Positions 11,401 to 22,175 of a DNA stretch of 64,000 bases are shown here, one piece after another. This stretch comes from Ilex aquifolium (lineage: Eukaryota; Streptophyta; Magnoliopsida; Aquifoliales; Aquifoliaceae). A model generated the notes under the pieces. That model made no database searches. It was not told where the DNA came from and worked only from the letters and a program-made list of their open reading frames with translations. Position 1 is the first letter of the stretch, and the number at the start of each line of letters is the position of its first letter. A program made the translations under genes and the position numbers. The stretch is from positions 30,850,001 to 30,914,000 of the forward strand of contig OX637394.1 of NCBI GenBank assembly GCA_951799425.1. Reading direction: 5' to 3'.

Positions 11401-14400
11401 ATGGTCAATTGATTTTGAGTTGAATGCTCTAACAACATAAACTTCGTAGCCCTTTAAAGTAAGGTTTTAGTCCCTCCTCTTTTACCCTCTTTCGCTCTCA
11501 TACCTATCGTTATAAACTTATCTCCAAGTTGCTTACATGATTGGACCACTCTTTGAGATCATGTGACGCCCCCAACAAACATTGGAAGGCCGAATATTTA
11601 AATACCCTCTCTATTTTTCCTTGGCTAGCGATGATAAACACCTTCTACTACTTCCTCTTTAGCACCACAAGAATCCAACAAAAAAGATATATACATATTT
11701 AGCATTAGGTAGGCTTCTCCAACACCCAACTTATTTCCTATAGCACCCAATCACATTGACAGCCCAAGGAAGAGTGAAATAACATGAAAGGTTAGAAAGT
11801 TTGAAAACTAAGGGTGTGTTTGGTAATGTTTTTGTTTTCGTGTTTTCAAAAAAATAAAAAACAAAAGCAGTTCTTTTTTTTTTTTTTGTGATAAAAATTG
11901 AAAACATAAAATATATTTGATAGTCATTTATGTTTACTAAATTATGAAAACAAAAACAAAAAACATGTTTAGTAACCATTTCAAGTTTTGTTCTAATTAT
12001 TAAACCCACATTTCTTCTTCTTCTTCTTCTTCACACTCCATTCCTCTTCTAGGACACCCACAAATCCATACTTCACAAACAAATCAATGTATGGAAACTT
12101 CAAGCCACCATTATCATCTCTTGAATTGGGCGAATTTAGTGAAACTCCAAAACCCATGTTGCCCATTTGACCCACAGTAGCAAATAAGCCACCACGGTGG
12201 AAATTTCCATCTTGGAAACTCCATTCAAGCCCCAATTGAGAGTCGGAGAAAAATCCATTTTTTCTGCCCTCCAAAACTTGTGTTTCCCTTCTACCCATTA
12301 CTCAAAACCTCACAAAAAAGCTTTGTATAAGGCTTCAGGAAATACCCTAATGCAGTAAATCATGTAACCAAGCAATTTGGTATAGGGAAAGAAGGACGAT
12401 ATTCCATTTTGGCCAAATGGGTATTAGAAAAATACATCTTTTTTCGCAAAAGAGGGAGAGGAGAGAGAGAAGAGAGATACGAACGTCACTCCTACAAAAA
12501 TCCCCACAGACACTCCAAAAATACCCCACGAAAATCCCCCAATTCCTGGGCAATTCCACAATCTCTTTTTCTTTCTCAAACACTATCACACATGACACCC
12601 AATAATCCACACTATGCAACCACCATTTTGCAACACATACACGCATACTTTTGTTTCTCTTTTCTCCAATTCTCTTTCTTTCTACACCAATACACACCAA
12701 GTACATCATTTCACTCAGTAATTTTCTCAATACACCAACTGAACCATCAAATGCAACTCAATTCCATACACATACATACGCACACGACACACATATACAC
12801 ACCCGACACACATATACACACCCGACACACACACTGAGAGGCCCACATAAACACACCCACAGACGCACACCCACCCATATATAGACACATACACACACAG
12901 ATCTACATACACACGTATATAATATATCAAATCTATGCATACATATGCATAGAACTAGATAAATCGATGTTCAACAGAGATGCATATGGGAGATGGAAGC
13001 CCTTCAGTTTTGGAATGGAACCCTTTAGACTCTATCGGCGACTGAGAGAGGCAAGAGAGATGACTGAGAGAAGCAAGAGACGATTGAGAGAGGCGACTGA
13101 GATAGAGAAATAATTGAGAAATGGGTTTTATAGTTCCAAGAAAAAACTCTAATTTTTGCTGCTAACAGGGTTCGAAGTCCGGATCTCATTAATTCCCCAA
13201 CCTCCACGCGTTATTTGCGTTTTTCTTTGTTTTTGAAAACACTTTTTTTTCCTATTAGCATTTTTTGCTCTTGTTTTCAAAACACAGTACCTTAAAAAAA
13301 AATGAAAACACATCTCAAACACATTTTTATTTTTTATTTTGATAAAAATTGAAAACAAAAGCAGGAAAAAAAAAAAAAAAAGTGGTTACCAACCGCAACC
13401 TAACTTTGTGGAAAGATTCTATGCCTTCATTGCGTGTTATGTCACTGCTAGCAATGCTTAAAATGACAATCAAATATACCTACCAATTATTTGCATTCCT
13501 TTCTTTCAAAAATCCCCTCCTCAACAACGTCATACACTATCTCAAGCATCTAACATTCACCTCATCTTTGTAGAGGTAGTAACAATAGAGATCAAATAGA
13601 AAAGAAAATATAATCTAATTTTCCAGTATAATTTATATTAATTTAATTAAGATGTGGAAATCGAAGAAAAAATTTCACTTCTTCTTTGCTAAACCTATCT
13701 TGAAAGGTAAAGACTTACACAAACCTCTAGGTAACTCACTGGAGAATCATCGTCATAGCTGGTATTGCATAAACATATATGATGGGTGTTGAAAGACAAG
13801 TTTTGTGAACACCAAACAAAAAACCTTTCTGACCGAAACAGAAAAAGTCCCATAGTTCATTTTTTATCACACCAAAACTATTAACTAGAGTCCTCCACTA
13901 CTATAGTAGTGTTAAAATTTAACATATTCAAGCTTGTTTTCTTATTTTCATTGTAAGACCTCTAGCAAACAAACATCATCAAAAAGATCAGCAGTAGCTG
14001 CACCTTTGACCAGAATAAAGCCACAACCCATTTAATGTCAGAGGTCCAGAGCAGGCATTATACTGGTGTTTGGATATTCTAAGGATATACAACAAAAAAT
14101 GTAGTTTTATATATAAATAGAGCAGGCAAGTTATGGAAAACAAGCACCATCATGTACAAATAAAGTTTTCTACGGTATTCCACCGAAAACCCTACTAAAA
14201 CGTACGGTTTTTACATTTCAGACTGCTGTAAAACAAACTGAGTTGCACACTTACTTGTGTGGGCCATTCTGAAATCATAACTTGATGATAATTATTTCAT
14301 AATCATAATAGAAATGAAGAATTTGTTATTTCCTACTTACAATCTTGCGGTAAAAGGCCCTTTTCATGGACTACACCTCCTGCAAAAGACACAAATTATA

Positions 14401-15135
14401 AGAGGATCTTCGATCCTTACCCTTTTTTAAATCTAAATTTAAATTTGGATAAAAAAACTCCTAAAAACTTTCTCCAATTCTAGACTCATACTCATATCAA
14501 ATGAAGAGAGACTCATTTTTTATTCAAATCAAAAGAGACTCAAATCCATACTCAAAGTGAGATTTCACCCTCCTTTAAAATTCGATAGTCCTTTAAATTT
14601 GAGTTTCTCCATTGGAGAAGTCTATACCAAATCAAGTTTTTTACCTTTTTTTTTACTCAAATCTGGTTAAGGGTTTGGGTTTCATTAGAGATGGTCTAAA
14701 TGGATAGAAATGCCTCCTTGCATCTTTTAAATATATCCATTGATATAAATACACAAACAGCGAGAAATAAATGTATTTGTATGTCTATATATCAGCAGTA
14801 ACAGATCGATTTCTTCATGACACTGAAAGAATTGAAATTCAAAGCATAGAAACATAGCATACCCCAATTTTGCAGTCTCCTGTTCTTCAAACATTTCCAC
14901 TTCGATACGGGGGCTTGGTAGATCTACGAAACAAGACATATTATTCGAAGTGAAGGAATTAAGCTGATGCAAGACCGGGGGTGGGGCAGTGGTGGAGGTG
15001 GAGAGGAAAAGGGTATGATTACAATACGTTGTTAAGGAGCTGCTGTTGTTCAGCCTCAGTGATGAAACCGGGAAAGTAAAACAACGATGGCACAGATCCA
15101 ACTGCGAAATTGTTCAAATTCTCTCTTGCATCCAT
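5437..15135 (-). CDS. ALKBH6: ALKBH6-type Fe(II)/2-oxoglutarate-dependent dioxygenase, 7 exons, 263 aa
   Basis: Exons on the minus strand: 15135-15028, 14923-14863, 14379-14341, 6895-6783, 6179-5930, 5845-5799, 5610-5437. Every intron is GT-AG, the phases join exactly, and the total is 792 nt including the stop. The start ATG is preceded by an in-frame TGA 9 nt upstream. Landmarks: the ALKBH6 block [16 protein letters not shown] (residues 43-58), INHVLINEY around 91-99, the iron-binding HxD at H109/D111 within [20 protein letters not shown], the distal H194 in YLHG, and the 2-oxoglutarate RX5R pair R245/R251 in RISLTCR. The length matches plant ALKBH6 proteins. The family belongs to the AlkB demethylases; plant ALKBH6 has been linked to RNA methylation and stress or ABA responses, but its substrate is not settled. 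All catalytic residues are present, so the gene looks functional. Intron 3 is 7445 bp and full of transposons. A CCACGTAC G-box-like core lies about 70 bp upstream of the ATG, which may be chance. Confidence 0.95.
7380..8134. mobile_element. hAT-like non-autonomous element (MITE) in ALKBH6 intron 3
   Basis: The ends read AGGGCTGTCAA and, inverted, AAGGGTGTCAAA, typical of the plant MITE group whose inner sequence is rich in GGGTTGACACG-like motifs. The inner arms repeat in inverse order (acacgattattaaac, aacccgtttaatggtcaggtc). The flanks TGAGACTA and TGAGACCC suggest an 8-bp target duplication with two changes. There is no coding capacity. Confidence 0.5.
8755..9652 (-). mobile_element. TRIM (miniature LTR retrotransposon) in ALKBH6 intron 3
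   Basis: Two direct repeats of about 200 bp (8755-8952 and 9450-9652) begin TGATGTAGATTGGGAG and end TGTCA/TATCA on the plus strand, so the element reads TG..CA on the minus strand. They flank a non-coding 497-bp interior. On the minus strand a PBS-like TGGTATTGGAGC follows the 5' LTR within a few bases, close to the initiator tRNA-Met complement TGGTATCAGAGC. Each LTR has a TATA-like run (ccctttttata on plus). No matching 5-bp target duplication was found. It has no coding parts, as expected for a TRIM. Confidence 0.7.
9874..9902. repeat. Homopolymer T(20)G(9)
   Basis: Adjacent T and G runs in ALKBH6 intron 3. This could be a tail of an inserted element or a sequencing-sensitive tract. Confidence 0.8.
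10100..10810 (-). mobile_element. Ty1/copia retrotransposon fragment, fossil
   Basis: The minus strand from about 10810 to 10480 translates in one frame to the copia RNase H C-terminus ([47 protein letters not shown]). A PPT-like CAGCTTGAGGGGTAGTG and an LTR start TGTTAGAAG at 10446 follow. The remainder down to about 10100 is LTR-like with an uncertain end. The rest of the element is missing. It is broken, with at least two breaks in the visible coding part, and was inserted in the ALKBH6 intron. Confidence 0.8.
11993..12298 (-). CDS. Unidentified 101-codon ORF inside the PIF-like element
   Basis: I do not recognise this ORF. It starts [15 protein letters not shown], has a Gly/Phe-rich middle ([16 protein letters not shown]) and ends in a lysine run encoded by a TTC microsatellite on the opposite strand. 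The first 85 residues are not low-complexity, so it may be a captured host-gene fragment or a chance ORF. There is no transposase similarity that I can see. Expression in the ALKBH6 intron would be in the sense direction of that gene. Confidence 0.25.
   Translation of the reverse strand: MGRRETQVLEGRKNGFFSDSQLGLEWSFQDGNFHRGGLFATVGQMGNMGFGVSLNSPNSRDDNGGLKFPYIDLFVKYGFVGVLEEEWSVKKKKKKKCGFNN
12762..12925. repeat. CA-rich low-complexity tract
   Basis: Irregular ACACAC/CATACA/CACCCGACACACATATACA repeats, including two adjacent copies of the last unit. ORFs across it on both strands are low-complexity artefacts. Confidence 0.8.
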
Positions 15136-15225
15136 TCTCGGTCACGACCAGCACTTCAAACTTTCGGAATATTTTCAGCGCTCATTTGGCACTTGGCAGA
15201 CGTACGTGGAGACGATTAAATATTA

Positions 15226-15681
15226 GGTTTAATTGCATCGGAGGTCCAATGTACGAAGTTTGTCTCATTTTTGTGTCCAATGTTTCAATTGCATCATTTT
15301 GGTCCTTGAAATATTGAATATGTTTTTATATGGTCCCTCAAACAGACAGTGTCCAAATTGCTAACGATTTTTTATCATAAACTTGTCAGGTGAAATTTAA
15401 ATATGGACAAAAAAATAATTTGGATAACTCTTGACCAAATTTCTACTCAAATTTTGGTTAAATAGTTAGCTAAATAACTCTTGACCAATATTTTTTGTCC
15501 ATATTTAGGTATTACGTAACAAGTTTATGACAAAAAATCATTAGCAATATGGATGTTGTCTGCTTGAAGGATCATATAGAAACATATTCAATACTTCAGG
15601 GACTAAAATGATACAATTGAAATATTGGAGACCAAAATAAAACAAATCTCATACTTTGGGGACTTTTGGTGCAATTAACCC
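15226..15681. mobile_element. Foldback Mutator-like MITE upstream of ALKBH6
   Basis: The two arms of roughly 220 bp are inverted copies over their full length. The left arm starts GGTTTAATTGCATCGGAGG; the right arm read in reverse starts GGGTTAATTGCACCAAAAG. Inner matches include tcataaacttgt and gtcaagagttattt. A perfect 9-bp target duplication TAAATATTA flanks it (15217-15225, 15682-15690), as expected for Mutator-like elements. It is non-coding. It lies 91 bp upstream of the ALKBH6 start codon, so it occupies the promoter or 5' UTR. The RNA would form a long hairpin. Confidence 0.85.
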
Positions 15682-15690
15682 TAAATATTA

Positions 15691-18034
15691 TATTGTACTA
15701 TTTTTTATTTGGTAAATAAATTTGATATCGTATTAATTTTTTTTTATTAAGATTATGTACTAATTTTAAAAATATATAATTGTATACTTATTGTATATTT
15801 TTTGTATAATAGACCTATATTATTGACATATTTTAATACCACTAAGTGGTATTATGATTCAACTCATATTCTACCATATTTACTATTAATCTCCAACTAA
15901 CCAAATTAACTTGTCATCAATGTAACAAATATTGATTGAGGGTATTTTTGTTAATGTAACATTAATACGATGAAATAATTCACTAACCAAACAATCGATT
16001 GGATTAAATAATTATTATCCAACGTTTATGTTGTATATTGTCAAATACTAGATAAAATTGTGTATTATTCTAATACCTTCTTTAATCTTGTTTTGTGTTC
16101 ATCTGTATTGTATTAGACTATATTACTTTATCTAATCCATCCATTTTTAATACAGCAACCAAACGAGCCCTTAGGGTCAGATGGCATAATTAAATGGATA
16201 TTACTAGTCTTCAAAGTATGAGACCGTCCATTATCACAACACGAAAGAATTTAGTTCAAAAAATTTACATGATATGACTCATTTATATACTTATTAATAC
16301 ATGTCATGAACTCGATATAACACGATTCGTTAAACGCGAATTAATAAACGAATCAGGTTTGAATGTATTATTTTTTAACATAAATTCGTCTCACCCAACA
16401 CGATTGACAGACGCAAATAATACACATTGGATACGATAATTTGACTTGAGCCCCATATATCATATATATTTGGGAAGCTATATTTAGAATTAGATAACAA
16501 CATTGGACCATATCTCAACCCAAAATAAACAAAACAATATATTTTAGCCTAATTATATGGTTTACTCTAACCCATCTGGGGGTGGGTTAAAAGGTAGGAT
16601 TTGAGTACAAAATTACCATTCTATCCCCCTAATATCTTAATGGCCTAGTAGTTTTTATACATTCTCACACTACACCAACCAACTTCACGAAGGGGCTAGG
16701 ACTCAAACATCACCAATAAAAAATAAGGGTCGGCACAGAAAGTAATAACAGAGGAGTTGGAGCAAGTGACAAGCGATTAGGTGTAAGTGATGATGACAAA
16801 AGGGGTGGCGATAAAAATGACCATCATGATAACGACTGACTGAAATGGATGAGTGATCTCAATGAAAGCGACGATGATTGGAGCACACAGGCTATTGAAG
16901 GTGATGGGACTCACTGTGTATCATAGTACAATGGTGGCGGAGTTTGTGCTCTATTGATCATCACCATTTTTGTGAGTGTTTAGATTGGTGGTGGATTTGA
17001 ATGCTCACATGTTAAATAACAACCAAAACCAAATTCTAATTCCATAAAAAACAAAAAAGCACCAAAATCCATCACTTTAGAATTCCTATTCATGAAGACT
17101 TGTGTTTCCCTTTATCACCACACCTCACTTTTTGTTTCCTTTTTTGATCTAGAATCTTTCATCTTTCCTATGTACTGAATCAGATGCAGTTAGACTGACC
17201 GAGTAAGCTACACTGAACGAGTAGTCAGTTGTACTAGATGAGGAAAAGCTTGATCCTAGGCCTACTCAATTGTCTAACAAAACTAGATGTTGTATTTGAT
17301 ACTAATTCAAATTCTTTGTAAACATATAGGTGTAAATATAGTAAAATAGTTAGACTAAACTTCTATATGAAGTGTGTTAAATCATATGCATGTAATTGTC
17401 TAATTTCGTGGAGTCTATTATAAATCTCAATCTATTCAATGGTCATGATACTATAACGATTGAAGATCCGAAAGTATCATTGAAGGGAGGAGATCAAACG
17501 TCAAAGCTACATCATTTGCATTTCGAATGCACCTTTAATCTTATGACAAAGGTAATGACCTAAACCTAAGATGATCCCTTGGATTAATAGACTTAGGCGA
17601 ATTAGAGTTAAAATAGAATTGGGATTAACCGGTGTATGGCTCCTAGGTGTTTTTCAACGAAAAGATTTTTTAAATCATTTTGTGTTTTGAAAATATAATT
17701 TGAGTCAATAACGGACCCCTCTTGAGTAACACCCTTTAGTGTTCAAGATGACAAGTTTTTTGCTTGGTTTTAGGCTTAAAAGGCTAGTAAGGACCGTCTT
17801 ATACTCACTAGCCTTCGCTAAAGCGGTCTCTTTATGACTTAGAAAAAAGACGGGCAAAGGCAATCAACCCAATCAAGTTTTTCCAAGTCAAGGTCCGTCT
17901 AGCATTCCACAAGTTCCCACATAGGGACCACCATAGCAAGGGTTTGTATAAAATTCACCACACCCTCAAGCACAAGGGTTTGCCCATCAAGGTCCACGTG
18001 TAACACCTATATCAACCACCACACTAGAGAAGAA
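15691..18034. other. AT-rich intergenic stretch, nothing firm recognised
   Basis: No ORF with recognisable similarity. A GAGCCCTTAGGG motif near 16170 resembles a MITE end but has no partner. 16290-16440 loosely resembles the hAT-like MITE at 7380. The join to the Athila remnant at about 18035 is not marked by an LTR. Confidence 0.5.
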
Positions 18035-19880
18035 CGGATGACCTATTACATCAGTTCATACACAACTAGAACAACATTAATAACCAAACTGCACAGGCTC
18101 TGAATGACATTAGGACTCAAATTACTTAAATCAATAACACCTTGGGGATAATGCAACAAGAAAAGGGAAAATTTTCAGCCCAAACACAAGCAAACCCCAA
18201 AGGTCAACACATGGTAGAGTCTTCTGAGCCCAATCTATAGTAGCTTAAGTCCATTACCACCCTTTATAGTGGTAAAGAAGTTGATAAGACAATAGCACCC
18301 AAGGTCTCTAAGCCTACAGAAAAAGAGACATTGGGTGAACTTGAGACTAGTAAAGAGACTAAGCTGCCAGAGATTGTTGATGTTGATAGTTGCCCTATCC
18401 TTGATCCTTACTCGCATAGACTTCGTATACCTGCTAATTATCTAATACTTCTAAAATTTTAAAAAATTTAAAGCAGATGAAGATTAATATTCCTCTTTTG
18501 GATGCTATAAAATAGGTACCCTCATATGCAAAATTCTTAAAAGACCTGTGTATAGTCATGAAGAAAATCAATGTTCAAAAAAAGACATTCCTTACAAAGC
18601 AGGTAAGCGCTTTCCTGCGAACTAACACTCCACCCAAATATAAGGACCCCAGATGTCCCACAATCTGAATTATCATTGGGGATTGTCGGGTAGAGCAAGC
18701 ACTGCTAGATTTCGGTGTGAGTGTGAACCTCCTTCCCTATTCGGTCTATGAACAGCTGGGACTTGGGGAGCTGAAGCCAACATCTATTACTCTCCAGCTT
18801 AAAGATAGGAGAGTGAAGATACCAAGAGAAATAGTGGAGGATGTTCTAGTTCAAGTGAAAAAAAATTACTTTCTAGTTGATTTTATAGTTTTAGATACTT
18901 ATCATGTTATTAACCATGCTGCTCAGATTCTTGTTATCTTAGGTAGACCATTCCTTGCAACATCTAATACTTTAATTAATTACAAGAATGGATTCATGAA
19001 GCTGACATTCGGGGATATGATATTGGAGCTCAATGTTTTCACCATTGGAAAGCAGCCCGAGGATGATGGTGAGATCCACTAGTTTAATCTTATAGATACC
19101 ATCATAAAGCAGCAAGGAGAGAAGTCAGGTGGATAGGAGTTTGAGGAAATTCTTTCTGCAGAAGAAACTGTACAAGAGGAAGTATATGAGTTAGGCCATT
19201 TGGTGCCTAAATTCGAGGAATTACAACTAGTCAAAAAAAGAATTCTAATCCACTGTTCAACCACCACATCTAAAATTGAAGTCACTCCAATCTACATTGA
19301 AATATGCTTTCTTGGGGAGTGAGGATACTTTTCTAGTGGTATTTTATTGATCCTTGCTACTAGAGCAAGAAAATATGCTATTGTAAGTTCTGAAAGCCCA
19401 CAGGGAGCCATTGCAGATATTAAAGGGATCAACCCCCTTTTCTACACCCATAGGATCTTCCTTGAAGATAATGCCAAGCCGACCCGACAACCACAGAGAA
19501 GATTAAATCCTATCATGAAGGATGTGGTAAGAGCTAAAGTTTTGAAGCTACTTGATGTGGGAATCATCTTTTCAATAGCTGATAGCAAATGGGTTAGCCC
19601 TGCATAAGTGGTTCCAAAGAAGTCGGTAGTCACCCTGGTTGCAAATGAGTGTAATGAACTAATTCATACAAGAACAATGATCAGAGGGTTTGCATAGATT
19701 ACAAGAAGTTCAATGCATGCACAAGGAATGATCATTTTCCATTGCCCTTCCTTGATCAAGTTTTGGAACGGGTTGCGGGAAAGGATGTTGTGGCAATTAT
19801 CCATAACGACTTGGGATTCAAACTAAATAAAGAAGTGAAAAGGAGGAATTTACAAAGCAAGCCAAAGCTTATCAGGTTGT
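18035..19880 (+). pseudogene. Athila gag end, protease and start of reverse transcriptase (fossil)
   Basis: Athila hallmarks: the gag tail (NPKGQHMVESSEPNLQ), the protease segment 18690-19082 (VNLLPYSVYEQLGLGELKPT, VDFIVLDT, ILGRPFLAT) and the start of the RT domain at 19440-19610 (HRIFLEDNAKP, QRRLNP, IIFSIADSKWVSP). The remaining palm, connection and RNase H regions are absent before the next recognisable Athila piece at 29.8 kb. Broken. Confidence 0.85.
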
Positions 19881-20874
19881 TACCCGACCTAAAGGGCTGC
19901 TATCTATAAATATATATCAGTTGCTCTATCCTTTATATGACCGTGATTTCGGGAGTCATGTCTCGTGAGCTGTGCCAGGCAGAGTAAGGTCTCGAATGCA
20001 TTTTAAGGTTATGACTGTGGTGAGGAAATTTTTTAAAAAATGTTTAGCAATGATAGGTTATTCGAATCGCACAAATTGAAAGGACCCTTGTAAGTTTCTA
20101 AGACTTGTAATCTTCATTTCTAAACTGGATATAACTTCCATTCCAAGTATGAATGTATTTTGTTAGAGTTTCACCACAACAATCGTTTTGGGAAAACTCC
20201 ATTTTCAATATTTGAGTTTTTAAGCTTTAAGTTCTATGTTCTTCCTGTTTGATCAAAGCTTCAAGTTTGTTTATCTTTTTCTTTGATTAGTTTAAGTTAG
20301 TATTTGTTTCGTTTGCAATGTTTTCCATGTTCTTTACCATTTTCATTTCATCTATGGCTGGTTAGAACATTAGTTGGCGAAATCCAACGAAGGATTTCCA
20401 TCCAGGGATAAAAAAATCAATCCTCACACACATTGCCTTGTAGTGTAGGGTATTGAATTTGATTTGATAGATTGCAACGTATAAATTTGTACACATTTGA
20501 TGCACCGTAGACTTGTCACGAGGCATGCTTATCGTCCCTTCAAACTTATACAAATCAATCTTCCTATGAATCAATTTGACACAAATACACACATTTGGTA
20601 ACTCTTGATTTCTAATTCCTATCTTCCGATTGAACAAAATCACTTTTGAGTTCAATTGAGTTATAAATGGGATTGATAAACCATACTTGGTGGAAAGAAT
20701 TCCGAGGATTAGCCATCCCTTTCATTGATAGATTTTCAACCCCGAATCTCATGATTCAGTAACATTTTCAAATAACAATTTTTTATTTTTATTCTTAAAA
20801 TCATTTTCGAAACACTTGGTCTTGACCTTTCCCGAGGAGACGACCTCAGAACTTTTTTCCAGTTAATACATGAC
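19881..20874. other. LTR- or leader-like remnant of unclear origin
   Basis: Non-coding, with a TATA-like run (ctataaatatata near 19905). The end block 20820-20870 contains cccgaggagacgacctcagaac, resembling the ctgaggagacgacctt block near the end of family D LTRs. It occupies the place where Athila RT/RNase H should be. It may be a rearranged Athila LTR or leader, or a remnant of another element. No paired ends were found. Confidence 0.35.
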
Positions 20875-22175
20875 TGATTGGTTGGAAATGCGGTGTTGTT
20901 TCCTAACCGCTTAACATCACCCTCAACTATGTGTATGGCTTATAGTAATGGGGGAGTGTCATTCTCCCTCCGAATGATGCAAGAAGATAGGAAACAACAA
21001 CAAAATGGATGTGAATGGAAATGTGATGAACAAAATGTATGAAATGAAATGCGTGTGTGGTGAACAAAAGTGCTCCCCAATCGCAAGGAGTCTTTCGTTG
21101 TCGGTGTTTTACTTGGAAGAGTATTCCAATGTCGTCTCCTCAGGGAAGGAAAGGGAGTTTTGTGAAAGTGATTTTGCAAAAGTGAAAAGAAAATGTAAAA
21201 TCTTTTGTTTGAGTTTTGTGTTTGGTTTGTAAATGAAAATGCAAATAAAGCAAGTGTTGGCTAATCCAAAGGGTTCATTCCAATGGGAATACCAAATCAA
21301 CTCAAAGCCTTCCTCCGATTAAGCATGAATGAACGATTGATTCGGGGGAAGCTAGGGACGAGATTGGTGAGTATCTAAGCATAAACCGTGACTAGGCCTA
21401 CGGAATATCAAAGGCTCACCAACTCATCCACTCTCAACCCTGTCAAACCGAACCATTTGACTCTAAAGGGAGGAATGAAGAAGAGTTGAAAATGGTATTC
21501 CCAAGAGGAATTTTCCCTTGGATTAACCAACTTAAATCCTAGCTACTCATATTAACAATGCAAGACAAGCATAAAGGAAATGGACATGGAAGGGAAATGG
21601 AGCATGGAACTTAACTTACAACAAGAAATCTAAAGCTATGAAGGAAAAATATGCAATACCCAATATAAAAGCTTGAAATGAAGAAAACTTAAATAACAAT
21701 GGTGAAATGAAGAACATGAAAGTAAACTTGCAATAAACTTGAAAGGAATGACATTAAAGACAATAAATGAAGCTTACAAGGTTCTTACATTAAACTACAA
21801 GTGAAAGAGTGGAAGAAAAATGCAAAAACGTCACTTTGAGCACTATTCATCATCTTTCCCCTTGGAGCTTTCTATATCTAATCCTAAGCTTAGGTAGCCA
21901 ACTCCCTAATACAATGTGTGTGTAATGCTGAATATAATGGTGTGTGGGAGACTTCCAATTTCGTGCATGAGGCTCCCCCTTAGCTGTGTGCAGACCTCCC
22001 ATCATAGGGGGCTGAGTTGAAAGCATTGGCAGGCTAGCCTGCAACTCCCCTGGCAGCCCACTTCCCTCTCTCTTTCATTCAATGCCAAGCCTCCAAAGTC
22101 TTCAAAATGTGTAAGAGATGCCTGTAAATGTGTAAGGAAATGTTGGGCTAGGCGTGGGAGAAGTGTAGGTGGGAC

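Larger units (their letters stand above)
11812..13400. mobile_element. PIF/Harbinger-like non-autonomous DNA transposon
   Basis: The left end GGGTGTGTTTGGTAATG and the inverted right end GGTTGCGGTTGGTAACC form imperfect terminal repeats of the Harbinger/Tourist type, flanked by a TAA target duplication (11809-11811 and 13401-13403). Sub-terminal AAAAC-rich arms follow. The inside holds a 101-codon minus-strand ORF, a TTC microsatellite near 12012, a CA-rich tract and an imperfect tandem of gactgagagaggcaagaga around 13040-13110. I saw no transposase, so I call it non-autonomous. Confidence 0.6.
6896..14340 (-). other. ALKBH6 intron 3, transposon-rich
   Basis: The donor is ATT|GTAAGT at the 14340 end and the acceptor is TGCAG|TG at the 6896 end. 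The intron carries at least four element insertions: a hAT-like MITE at 7380-8134, a TRIM at 8755-9652, a copia remnant at about 10100-10810 and a PIF/Harbinger-like element at 11812-13400. The stretches between them (6896-7379, 8135-8754, 9653-10099, 10811-11811, 13401-14340) show no gene. Around 7080-7300 there is a degenerate one-armed copy of a sequence resembling the 15226-15681 foldback element. Confidence 0.85.

Noticed and set aside
12409-12930. Several overlapping ORFs on both strands (for example 12409-12837 and 12727-12930)
   Set aside because: They run through CA-rich low-complexity DNA (His/Thr or Cys/Val repeats) inside a transposon; there is no domain and both strands are equally open.
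14397-14700. Possible MITE in ALKBH6 intron 2 (motifs ctccattggagaagtc and ttagagatggtctaa)
   Set aside because: The right side looks like a common MITE end, but no matching inverted left end or target duplication could be found.
16160-16190. CCAAACGAGCCCTTAGGG resembling a hAT or Tourist MITE terminus
   Set aside because: No inverted partner within 2 kb on either side.
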